A DNA stretch of 64,000 bases from Protula sp. h YS-2021 (taxonomy: Eukaryota > Annelida > Polychaeta > Sabellida > Serpulidae). The stretch spans positions 24,504,081-24,568,080 of the forward strand of contig OX457031.1 in assembly GCA_949752745.1 (NCBI GenBank). The letters run 5' to 3'. Below the pieces are notes generated by a model. That model worked only from the letters and a program-made list of their open reading frames with translations. It was not told the DNA's origin and did not search any database. A program made the position numbers and the translations under genes. This document shows positions 39,624-49,628 of this stretch, piece by piece (position 1 is the first letter of the stretch; each line of letters begins with the position of its first letter).

Positions 39624-41510
39624 TTAGGGAGTGTACTGGTTAGAGAGTGTACTGGTTGGGGAGTGTACTGGTTGGGGAGTGTACTGGTTAGGGAGTGTAC
39701 TGGTTAGGGAGTGTACTGGTTAGGGAGTGTACTGGTTAGGGAGTGTACTGGTTAGGGAGTGTACTGGTTAGGGAGTGTACTGGTTGGGGAGTGTACTGGT
39801 TAGGGAGTGTACTGGTTAGGGAGTGTACTGGTTAGGGAGAGTACTGGTTAGAGAGTGTACTGGTTAGGGAGTGTACTGGTTAGGGAGTGTACTGGTTAGA
39901 GAGTGTACTGGTTAGAGAGTGTACTGGTTAGGGAGTGTACTGGTTAGGGAGTGTACTGGTTAGGGAGTGTACTGGTTAGAGAGTGTACTGGTTAGAGAGT
40001 GTACTGGTTAGGGAGTGTACTGGTTAGAGAGTGTACTGGTTAGGGAGTGTACTGGTTAGGGAGTGTACTGGTTAGGGAGTGCACTGGTTAGGGAGTGTAC
40101 TGGTTAGGGAGTGTACTGGTTAGGGAGTGTACTGGTTAGGGAGTGTACTGGTTAGGGAGTGTACTGGTTGGGGAGTGTACTGGTTAGGGAGTGTACTGGT
40201 TAGGGAGTGTACTGGTTAGGGAGTGTACTGGTTAGAGAGTGTACTGGTTAGGGAGTGTACTGGTTAGGGAGTGTACTGGTTAGAGAGTGTACTGGTTAGA
40301 GAGTGTACTGGTTAGGGAGTGTACTGGTTAGGGAGTGTACTGGTTAGGGAGTGTACTGGTTAGTGAGTGTACTGGTTAGAGAGTGTACTGGTTAGGGAGT
40401 GTACTGGTTAGAGAGTGTACTGGTTAGGGAGTGTACTGGTTAGGGAGTGTACTGGTTAGGGAGTGTACTGGTTAGGGAGTGTACTGGTTAGAGAGTGTAC
40501 TCGTTAGGGAGTGTACTGGTTAGAGAGTGTACTGGTTAGGGAGTGAACTGGTTAGGGAGTGTACTGGTTAGAGAGTGTACTGGTTAGGGAGTGTACTGGT
40601 TAGAGAGTGTACTGGTTAGGGAGTGTACTGGTTAGGGAGTGTACTGGCTAGGGAGTGTACTGGTTGGGGAGTGTACTGGTTAGAGAGTGTACTGGTTAGG
40701 GAGTGTACTGGTTAGGGAGTGTACTGGTTAGGGAGTGTACTGGTTAGAGAGTGTACTGGTTAGGGAGTGTACTGGTTAGGGAGTGTACTGGTTAGGGAGT
40801 GTACTGGTAAGAGAGTGTACTGGTTAGAGAGTGTACTGGTTAGAGAGTGTACTGGTTAGAGAGTGTACTGGTTAGGGAGTGTACTGGTTAGGGAGTGTAC
40901 TGGTTAGGGAGTGTACTGGTTAGAGAGTGTACTGGTTAGAGAGTGTACTGGTTAGGGAGTGTACTGGTTAGGGAGTGTACTGGTTAGAGAGTGTACTGGT
41001 TAGAGAGTGTACTGGTTAGAGAGTGTACTGGTTAGGGAGTGTACTGGTTAGAGAGTGTACTGGTTAGGGAGTGTACTGGTTAGGGAGTGTACTGGTTAGA
41101 GAGTGTACTGGTTAGGGAGTGTACTGGTTAGGGAGTGTACTGGTTAGGGAGTGTACTGGTTAGGGAGTGTACTGGTCAGAGAGTGTACTGGTTAGGGAGT
41201 GTACTGGTTAGAGAGTGTACTGGTTAGAGAGTGTACTGGTTAGGGAGTGTACTGGTTAGGGAGTGTACTGGTTAGGGAGTGTACTGGTTGGGGAGTGTAC
41301 TGGTTAGGGAGTGTACTGGTTAGAGAGTGTACTGGTTAGGGAGTGTACTGGTTAGAGAGTGTACTGGTTAGGGAGTGTACTGGTTAGGGAGTGTACTGGT
41401 TAGGGAGTACATGGGTTAGGAAGTGTACTGGTTAGAGAGTGTACTGGTTAGGGAGTGTACTGGTTAGAGAGTACTTGGGTTAGGGAGTGTACTGGTTGGG
41501 GAGTGTACTG
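39624..41510 (+). repeat. 16-bp minisatellite with TTAGGG in its unit
   Basis: About 118 copies of TTAGGGAGTGTACTGG with an exact 16-bp period (GAGTGTACTG begins at 39,661 and 39,901, 15 units apart). Variation is almost confined to one spot: TTAGGG, TTAGAG and, less often, TTGGGG, TTAGTG or TCAGAG. Near the right end, units with GTACATGGG or GTACTTGGG appear and the array decays. No reading frame is supported. Confidence 0.97.
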
Positions 41511-41676
41511 TGCCCTTTTCGCGCTTCACTACAAAACATTTGACTGGAAACCAGATTAAAAATAGAGACTCAACTAAATGTCACGAACGTTCCAAAATAT
41601 TGTTCTTTTTACACTGTGAACGTTTTGGCAGTTTTAGGACCTTTTGGTGTACGCGTTCAAGGGCGCCTTCCGTAGT

Positions 41677-41702
41677 CCTAACCAGTATACTAACCAGTTA
41701 GG
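41677..41702 (-). repeat. Inverted short copy of the 16-bp minisatellite motif
   Basis: CCTAACCAGT, then ATACTAACCAGTTAGG, is close to the reverse complement of the ACTGGTTAGG part of the preceding array and is also internally near-palindromic. It sits 167 bp after the array end. Confidence 0.55.
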
Positions 41703-42158
41703 CATTCCTTTGTAAAAAAGGAATTGTAGATTGTAGTTTTGAACCGTATTCTTTACACTCAAATGTAAACCAGACGCGACATGAATTTCCTAAAAGTGCA
41801 AATCGAAAAATCTGACTGAAATTTCTGTAATAAAATATTTCATGTTTCGCAGTCTCTTCCATTATCGAAAATGGCACGCTTCGCATTGTTGAAAGTGTGC
41901 ACTTGACATTGCCGTAGCAACATAACTGACCAACCTTTCAGGTTTGTGATGCCAGTGCTACAGGCTGAGGGACGGCTTTCGTCAGGAGTCCGCACCCTCG
42001 TGGTTTTTATCATCACACTCACTGTGGCATGAATACCACCCTATCACGCCAAAGAATACGTGACAGAAATGTACGTGTAGCATTAAGCGAGTTTTCATTT
42101 ATTTTATTTTATTTTATTTCAAAAGCGATAATTTTTACGATTTTTACCGCCTATTCCG

Positions 42159-42235
<77 letters not shown>

Positions 42236-42901
42236 CCACTTGCAAACAAAGATTGGAAATGGGTATGCTTTGCCAAGAATTCTGGCTGTTTATTCCTTTT
42301 TTTTTTTTTTTGTTTATTTCTTCTTTTTTTGTCTCGGAGGTTAAGGTCAAACTGAGGTCAAGGTTTCCAGAAAACTTCTCCTACAAGGTTTGACATGGAA
42401 AGACTTCATTTGGCAGAGGTATAGAGAGCAATGAGTTGTCGTGAAATCGAGCTCGAAATTGAGGCAAAAATATTTTTAAACTCATTCATTCACGAAAAAT
42501 GGCCAGATATAGCGGTCCTTGTTTGAACACGTGCACGGTGTCAGTAGGGAGTAACCGCGCGATCTGAATCTCGACATACAGGGCCAAGATGAAGGTCATG
42601 CGAACATTGTATGTCGCAGAGCCTCAGAATAACACTGACAATTATCTCAAAAACGGTTAGAGATTTTGAGCTTATTTACGACTCTTTGGGCCTAAAAGAC
42701 GTTATATAAGAGGTAACTCGTATTTCGAAAAGGGTTAGAGCGATTTTGAACTGAATTTATTTGTGCCTAAAACAGGTAATATTATATTTACTTCGATGAC
42801 CTCGTTCAAGATAATAATCCGGAAGCTGATAATTGTGTGGAAACAGTGAAAGATTTGTCTTTGACCAGATGTATTGTATCTCTGGCCTTCTGCCATTGCA
42901 A
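41703..42901. other. Unassigned sequence with (TTA)n microsatellite
   Basis: No supported gene. It holds a (TTA)n run at 42,160-42,234, a T-rich stretch at 42,297-42,330 and otherwise unrecognised sequence. Frames of about 60-108 codons here are mostly generated by the microsatellite (poly-Leu or poly-Ile). Confidence 0.5.
42160..42234 (+). repeat. (TTA)n microsatellite
   Basis: About 24 trinucleotide units, uninterrupted except for one TTTA at the left side, ending at CCCACT. Same motif class as the run at 34,043-34,137, and both are followed or preceded by CCCACTTG. Confidence 0.97.
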
Positions 42902-43128
42902 ATGGATGCCATTTCACTACGTGTAGCGATATTCGGTCTAGTTATTTCATTATTTTACCAGGAAAACTTTATAGCTGGAGGCCATCGCGATGTAGTGTAT
43001 TTGATTCAAAGTACACACGCCAATGATACCAAAATAACTGAATCTTTAGTCACGAAGAAACACTCAACAAACCAAAGTTCGGATACACAAAGGCGTTTCT
43101 TTTTTATAATCACCTCTCCTGCATTCAG
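42902..43128 (+). CDS. Speculative first exon of a membrane-anchored or secreted protein
   Basis: Within an open frame at 42,833-43,207, the methionine at 42,902 starts a short polar segment followed by a hydrophobic stretch (LRVAIFGLVISLFY), which could be a signal peptide or type II anchor. A polar, Asn/Thr/Ser-rich region with a possible N-glycosylation site (NDT) follows. CAG|GTATAT at 43,126-43,134 is a possible splice donor. No partner exon is recognised downstream and no domain is identifiable. It may be a chance frame in AT-rich DNA, and confidence is low. Confidence 0.18.
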
Positions 43129-43979
43129 GTATATAGAGCTCTTCATGCAAACAAGAGTAAATTTAATCAAAGAATTAATAAGATTGGGTTTCCCTGCACG
43201 GCCCTAGCTCTTTTTTATTCTGTAGCGCGGCATATCTGGTACGCGAAATTTCATAAGGGCTATTGACACAGTCAACGACTGTTTACTTCCATTTTCACAA
43301 ATGACTGCATCCTGAAAACAACATAACAGAACTATTAAGTCCTTATAGGGTTGCATTTATTTTCCTCATCAGGTTTTTTATACAGACGGGATATTGTTAA
43401 GATATTGTAATCTCATGTTTATAAAAAGGGATAAAGGATTCTGCGAGCAACAACTTTGTAAGAGGTAAGTATCTCTTCTTATAGCAGCTAATAAAAAGTC
43501 CCCCTGTGGGGAGGGGGCGGGGATTTTGCGTTCTGTTCCGTGCATAGCGTGAGAGGAGATTAATCGGAATTTCTTTCTAACTCTTCTTTTAATTACTTTT
43601 TCCTCATTCTTCCTTCTTTTTCATCCCACTTGTTTCTTTAGTAAGTGCGTTCTAATATACCCATCCTAATGAACACTCAGAAATTTTCCAGGTAACAATC
43701 TGGTTTTGCGAAATTCAAAATGGGTTCAATTGCACAAGATTCAGACGCTTTACCAGAAGACCTCTCTTGTCGTTTGGTTAGAATTATGAGCATCATTTTT
43801 TCGTGATTTTTAACATTATTTCCGCAGAAAACCCGACCCCGCTGTGATATCGCAATTTTTTTTTACTTTGTATTTCGATACTTTTGATGTTTTTACTCTT
43901 TTCACTGAGTCTTTAAATTAAAGCCAGACTTAATTTTTCAAAGTTGCCAGTCTGTAATTGCAATACCTTTACAATAATT

Positions 43980-44050
43980 GATAGTAGTAGTAGTAGTAGC
44001 AGTAGGAGTAGTAGCAGTAGTATATTAGCAGTGGTAATAGTAATAATAAT
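43980..44050 (+). repeat. Degenerate (TAG)n / (TAA)n microsatellite
   Basis: About 23 trinucleotide units, mostly TAG with CAG, GAG and TAA variants. Confidence 0.85.
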
Positions 44051-45779
44051 TCATTAAAGGTCAGTCCAATTAAAATCCAGCGTCAGGAAAAATGCATGGT
44101 CGAAAACCGAAAATCGGGGTTTTACGCAACATTTAAACCCAAAACAGTTCATTTCGAGTGGGCGGTTTTATAGTTTATATATCATATTGTTTATGCGACG
44201 TCGAAACAACGTCGGAGTAACGTTTATTTTGATCATCTGATAGTCTCTTATAACAACGTTCGAGGTAGTTTTAGGTTGGAATTATCAGGCTAAATTTCCA
44301 AGGTCTATTATTAGTATTTTAGGAACCGAATGACTCGTCGATTCAGCAATAGAATTCTATTTATGTTAAACGGTTCTCTGATCGAACATGGCAATTACTT
44401 GCGCGAGGAAAATATCCGGAAACATAATAGAAAAACAACATCGCCGCACTTTGTCTCTGTTATTGTGACAACAGGTCTTTCAAAATTTACCTGCCATAAA
44501 AAAACGACGCATTTGCAACACTAGCAAAGTTGACAAAGGTATGGATGTTTGCAAGTGTATTGTCTATTTGAGTTACCTTGAATGTTTGATCGTTATTCAG
44601 ATCACCGCCTCAAAGAGATCAATCAGAATGTACATAGATTTAAAGCAAATTTGTCCTGGATTGTGTTCTGCCCACTTCAGTGTTATAGGTCGAGAAGAAA
44701 ACTCTTCTGGATCTGAATCTGGATCTAATTGAATGAAAACTTCATTCCAAATTCATGTCAACACCAATTCCAATCATAAAATCATGCACCAAATTTTTGC
44801 CAATTAAAGGATACTTGGGGAATGTTTTTTTTTTTTGCACTCGGATCAAAGCCGGGCTTTGTTTGTCTCTAGACGTCAAAAACAACGTCTACCTTCCGAC
44901 GTTTGATAGACTTCGGTTATCTAATGTCTGATCTACGTCGCATAAGGATTGCAAATGGGGGATGAAACAACCTCTATCTCCGCACATAGTATGGACATAG
45001 GAAAACTAACGTTATATAGACATCGGGAAAATATTAATATAGGATCGCCGTCAAGACCCTCCGTCACAGTACTCCCACCTTCGGGTCAACTGTTCACGCA
45101 GCATGCGTATGGAGTCGATTACGATGAATAATTTTCGAAAATAGGTGGGAAATAAGTTTGTCCAAGGACGAAGTCCCAGCTTACGAAAAGCTAAAAGCGA
45201 TGATGTGGGGCCGCGTAGAAAACATTCGTTTAAAATTATGGATAAGTCTACGCCATTTCTAGAGCAAGAATGTCCACGGACATTACAATCAGCTTTTCCG
45301 AACGATAAAGACTGATAATGTTGTCTTTTCAGAACAACGGCTTTTGAAAACATTGCATCCTTATGGCCATGGACCATTGATATCATATAATTTTTTAACA
45401 AACATATTTAAGAACACTGTTTTTGTTTTACAACAAGGAATTTGAGAAAAGAAGAATGAAATCAATCAACTTTTCGAATGAAATCAATTAACTTTTTAGC
45501 CATGTATCAAGAATGAAATAACTCATGGGCTAATTAGCCACAAATAGTGATTAAATTTTAGGTGACAAATTTAATTTTGATATCATATTTAACACATATG
45601 TTAATATTATTAATTTATTTATTATACTATTTTTTATTTCATTTTGAGAAGGCAACAGAGAATTTTAGGAAAACCCAATAAAGCTTATGGGACGAGCCTG
45701 GAGTAACTACGGGATCCTTTACGTTGCAAGTGCCGCGACCACTGAATACAGGCACAGGAACATGCGCCTACTGAAAGTT

Positions 45780-45792
45780 GGGGGGGGGGGGG
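45780..45792 (+). repeat. Poly-G run
   Basis: A run of 13 G residues followed by AGGGG. The true length may be affected by homopolymer sequencing error. Confidence 0.9.
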
Positions 45793-46002
45793 AGGGGAAA
45801 GATAATGGGACGATTTTAGTAGTGTGCAGATTTTTGTAGTAGAGTAGTGTGCACAGCGTAGGACTTTATTAATACCTGCACGTGGAAATCCATGGTTCGG
45901 AGCTCATGCACTTCCAAAGAGTGAAAGTTCTAATTCTTACTGTACATCTTTTTCATTTATAATGCAGTTCTATTACTTAAGTTTTAATGTTTTTGTGTGC
46001 AT

Positions 46003-47070
46003 TGTTTTGCGGGGTTTGCATTTCGGACCAGTGTGCATGTTTATTTAGCTTGTGTTGATGCGCCGTTCGCATTTCGAACCAGTTTGCATCTTAATTTAAC
46101 ATGCATTGCTGCGCAGTTCGCATTTCGGACCAGAGCGCATGTTTATTTAACTTGCGTTGATGCGCGGTTTGCATTTCGGACCAGTATGCATATTTATTTA
46201 ACTTACGTCGATGCGCGGTTTGTATTTCGGACCAGTATGCATATTTATTTAACTTGCGTCGATGCGCGAGTCGCATTTCGGACCAGTGCGCCTGTTTTTT
46301 CAACTTCCGTTGATGAGCGGTTTACATTTCGGACAAGTGCGCATGTTTATTTAACTTGCGTTGGTGTGCGTATCTTATTTTAGACCAGAGCGCATGTTTA
46401 TTTAACTTGCGTTGATGCGCATTTCTCATTTGGGACCACAGCGCAGGTTTATTTAACTTGCGTTTATGCGCGGTCCGCATTTCGCACCAGTGCACGTTTA
46501 TTTAACTTAAGTTAATGCGCGGTTCACATTTGGGACCAGTGCGCATGTTTATTTAACTTGCGTTGATGTGCGGTTGGCATTTTGGACTGGAGCGTATGTA
46601 AACTTGAGTTGTGTCGATGCGCGGTTCGCATTTTGGACGAGTGCCCGCTTATCTGCTTAATGTGTGTTGATGCGTGGTTTGCATTTCTGACCAGTGTTCA
46701 CATTTATTTAACTTGTATCGAAGCGCGGTTCACATTTCGAACCAGTGCGCATGTTTATTCAACTTTCGTTGATGAGTGGTTCACATGTGGACTAGTGCAC
46801 ATGTGTATTTAACTTGTGTCGGTGCGCGATTTTTATTTTTGACCCGTGGGTATGTTTCTTTAGGTTGCGTTGATGCGCGGTTCGCATTAGGACCAGGGTG
46901 TATGTTTATTTAACTTGCGTTAATGCGCAGTGCTTATTGTGGACCAGTGCGCATGTTCATTTAACTTCCGCCGATGCGCGGTTCTTATTTCGGACCAGTG
47001 CAATGTTTATTCAACTTGTATCGCTGCACGGTATTTATTTCGGACCAGCGCGCATGTTTCTTTAAATTGC
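46003..47070 (+). repeat. 51-bp tandem array, composite block copy 1
   Basis: About 21 units with the consensus parts CATTTCGGACCAGTGCGCAT, GTTTATTTAACTTGCGTTGA and TGCGCGGTTCG. The period of 51 bp is seen in the anchors at about 46,125, 46,176 and 46,227. Because 51 is a multiple of three, long frames stay open on both strands with a 17-residue repeat (AFRTSAHVYLTCVDARF). Frameshifting indels at several places argue against a maintained protein. The same unit forms the array at 54,023-54,797. Confidence 0.9.
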
Positions 47071-47345
47071 AACAAAAATAAATGAAATCGGATAAAACTG
47101 TAGGGGGGAAATGCATTTTGAAATTATTTCTTCTAAAATTCCAAATAAAAAAATTGTCCGATCGACTAAAACGCGACCCCTTAGGGATGCCTCATACCAA
47201 AGATAAATGACATCAGATCAAAAATGTAGGAGGAGAATGCATTTTGAATCATTTTTGAAAGTTTTTCTTCAAATTTTCCCCAAAATACAAAAATTGTCCG
47301 ATCGACCAAACAAGCATATCCACGGATATGACCCAGCCCAGTTAC
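47071..47345 (+). repeat. ~150-bp repeat units, composite block copy 1
   Basis: About two units with anchors CCTCATACCAAA, ATAAATGACATC, a GTAGGAGGAGAATGCATTTTG-type segment, TTCTTCAAA and TTGTCCGATCGAC. This is the same family as the longer array at 54,798-56,440, in the same position relative to the 51-bp array. Confidence 0.75.
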
Positions 47346-47650
47346 GGAACAAGGAAAGAGAGAAAAACTCTGAAACGAATACTGTTAGGCCAAAAAATGA
47401 AGAACTTATTTTCTGAACGTAACTTTTTCGTAATTTTAATACACAAAAACGAGTTTTCGCGGGTGAAATCTAAAAAAAAGAAAAAGAAAAGGAAAAAAAC
47501 ACAAGCACGTCCACGCGTTCTTTTGAAGAGATTCAATGAAAAAAAGAGCAATCACTAACTGCCATATCCCCCCCACCGCGGATGTAATTAGTAAGGCGGG
47601 TACTGTACCTCGCACTTAAACTAAGTAGATAAAACATCGGTTCATAAATA
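47346..47650 (+). repeat. Spacer module of composite block copy 1
   Basis: It contains AT-rich, A-rich sequence and then a segment (GAGCAATCACTAACTGCC, GATGTAATTAGTAAGGCG, CGCACTTAAACTAAGTAGAT) that matches 56,447-56,540 of copy 2 with few changes. The open frames here are low-complexity Lys-rich or Phe-rich and are not supported as genes. Confidence 0.7.
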
Positions 47651-47719
47651 AATGAACTACGTAGGATGTGCAAAGAGGAGAAATTCGAAAATTACCTGAA
47701 CCAAGTGTCGTTCTAAGAA

Positions 47720-48478
47720 ATGCAGTTTCCGGTGTTTTGTTATGCAAACGAAATGAGAACCGAACCGGGCAAATATTTTAGAGTTATCGTCTAGAAAACA
47801 AAGTACACATTTAGATCCGGATTTTAGGATTCTAAGTTCAATTACAGATCCAGATGGGTTGCGATCCGATTTAAACCCCCAAAAGCCACATCTAGATTTC
47901 TTGGTTGTTGCGCATATTAAATATGAACCGGATCCGGTGACTAGTTTCGGAGATATCTTCTGAAAACCAAAAAACGCGTTTAGATCCGGATTTTGGAATT
48001 CTAAGTCCAAATACAAATCCAGATGGGCTTTGATCCACCCAAAACCCCCAAAGGCACATCTAGATATCGTGATTGTTATGCATATCAAATATGAACCGGA
48101 TCCGCTCACTAGTTTCGGAGATATCGTCTGGAAACCAAAGTACACATTGAGATCCGAATTTTCGAATTCTAAGTCCAAATACAGATCCAGATAGGCTTTG
48201 ATTCAATCAAAACCTCCAAAAGACACATCTAGATGTCTTGGTTGTTATGAATATCAAATATGAACCGGATCCGCTCACTTGTTTCGGAGATATCGTCTGG
48301 AAAGCAAAGTAGACGCTGACATCCGGATGTTGGGATTCTAAGTCCAAACACAGATCCAGATGGGCTTCGATCCGATCAAAACCACAAAGGGCACATCTAG
48401 ATGGCTTGGTTGTTACGCACACCAAATATGAACCGTTTCCGCTCACTAGTTTCGGAGATATTGTCTGGAAACAAAACT
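47720..48478 (+). repeat. 168-bp tandem array, composite block copy 1
   Basis: About four to five units. GTTTCGGAGATATC anchors lie at 47,944, 48,112, 48,281 and 48,449 (steps 168, 169, 168). Other anchors are TATGAACCGGATCCGCTCAC, GATTCTAAGTCCAAATACAG and CACATCTAGATGTCTTGG. The 168-bp period is 56 codons, so minus-strand frames of up to 173 codons stay open. I treat these as by-products, since the array is shared with non-coding modules and frames break at the 169-bp unit. Confidence 0.9.
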
Positions 48479-48561
48479 TGCGACGGACGGACGGACAGAC
48501 GGACAGACTGACGGTGCGTTTCTATATGGCCCGCCTCCGGCAGGACGGCGGGGGATAAAAA
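48479..48561 (+). repeat. GGAC-rich hairpin tail, composite block copy 1
   Basis: ACGGACGGACAGACGGACAG is followed by GTGCGTTTCTATATGGCC and an inverted repeat CCCGCC / GGCGGG, then GATAAAAA. The same arrangement closes the 168-bp array of copy 2 at 57,296-57,380 and a shorter element at 32,859-32,935. Confidence 0.75.
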
Positions 48562-49469
48562 GAAGTAGATTGGGTTAAAAACCACTTCAAGAACTATGTA
48601 AATGCATTTAACTCAAATTTGGAAGACACCCGAAAATGAATGTTGGGAAGGTTGGATTTTGACGATTCATGTATTTACCGACATTTACACAATGTTACAA
48701 AATTTTTAAAATTCCACCATTTTTTCGTCATTTGCGAAAAAAGCAAAGTCCAGGTGGACAGGCACCTAAGAAACTTTCGATTAAGATTTTACAACTATTT
48801 GACAAAGACTGAATTGTCAAACCATTCATTTCTCTCAGTTATTTACTACCATTTATTCCAGTTTTTGCCAAACTTCAAAGTTCCGCCATTTCGGCAGTTT
48901 TTGGCGAACCGCAAAAAAAAAAAACAGCCTGGTAGGCGAACCCCTGGGGAACATCCCTGCATAGCATCTAAATGACTGGAGTAAAACTGCAGGAGGAGAA
49001 GAATTTAAAAAATGGGTCAAAACGGGCATAAAAAGTGCCGCCATTTTGTCAGTTTTTCGTCAGTCGTCAAACTAAAGTAATAGCCAGGTGGGGGATCACC
49101 CAGGGAACATTCCTGCGTAATATCAAAACGATTGGAGCAAAACTGTGGGAGGAGTTGCATTTTAAAGATACGCACATACGCACCTACATTCAAGCCCCCT
49201 ATAGTGATACGACCAACCCAGTCCGACAAAGTCAGCTGGGTTAAAAAGCACAAGCCGTATGTAAGGCACCTTACGGGTGCATCATGCCACAATTGAACCA
49301 CATCGGATCCAAAATGCAGGAGGAGATACATTTTTAAAAAAAATTTTCTTCAAAAATTCCTCAGATATTCAAACATCGTCCGATCGACTAAAAAACAGGA
49401 GCTGTGTGCACAACCCCCTAGGAATACCTCATGCCAAAAGTATATGACATCGGATCAAGATGGTAGGAT
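48562..49469 (+). repeat. Degenerate repeats between tail and 40-bp repeats
   Basis: Two diverged units share TCCGCCATTT/TGCCGCCATTTTG, GTCAGTTTTT, AGCCAGGTGG, a CAGGGAACATTCCTGCGTA-like segment and GGAGTAAAACTGCAGGAGG. They are followed by one unit of the ~150-bp family (CACATCGGATCC, GTCCGATCGACTAAAAA). This part is much longer than the corresponding part of copy 2. No gene is supported. Confidence 0.6.
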
Positions 49470-49628
49470 GTATTTTGAAACAAAAGTTTACTAAATAAAC
49501 AATTAACTAGCATTTTGAAACAAAAGTGTGCTAAATAAACAACTAACTAGCATTTTGAAACAAAAGTTTACTAAATAAACAACTAACTGGGATTTTGAAA
49601 CAAAAGTTTATTAAATAAACAACTAACT
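49470..49628 (+). repeat. Four 40-bp direct repeats
   Basis: TTTTGAAACAAAAGTTTACT, then AAATAAACAACTAACTAGCA, is repeated with GAAACAAAAG at 49,477, 49,517, 49,557 and 49,597. Copy 2 of the composite block has a single unit at about 57,420-57,455, so this array expanded after the two copies separated. Confidence 0.9.

Larger units (their letters stand above)
43129..46002. other. Unassigned region with simple-sequence patches
   Basis: No gene could be supported over about 2.9 kb. It holds a G-rich patch near 43,500-43,521, a degenerate (TAG)n at 43,980-44,050, repeated GACGTC/AACGTC-like strings around 44,198-44,225 and 44,872-44,911, an island at 45,143-45,190 that recurs at 53,705-53,752, and a G run at 45,780-45,792. 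A 116-codon minus-strand frame at 45,051-45,401 spans the shared island but has no recognisable domain. Confidence 0.5.

Noticed and set aside
42029..42355. 108-codon poly-Leu frame and its poly-Ile antisense
   Set aside because: Translation of the (TTA)n run.
45997..46383. 128-codon frame with a 17-residue repeat (FRTSAHVYLTCVDARFA), and similar frames at 54,087-54,446
   Set aside because: They arise from a 51-bp tandem repeat whose period is 17 codons. Both strands are open, and indels shift frame within the arrays.
47657..48178. 173-codon minus-strand frame, and 138/155-codon frames at 56,706-57,282
   Set aside because: By-products of the 168-bp array (56 codons per unit), open on both strands, with no start context or domain.
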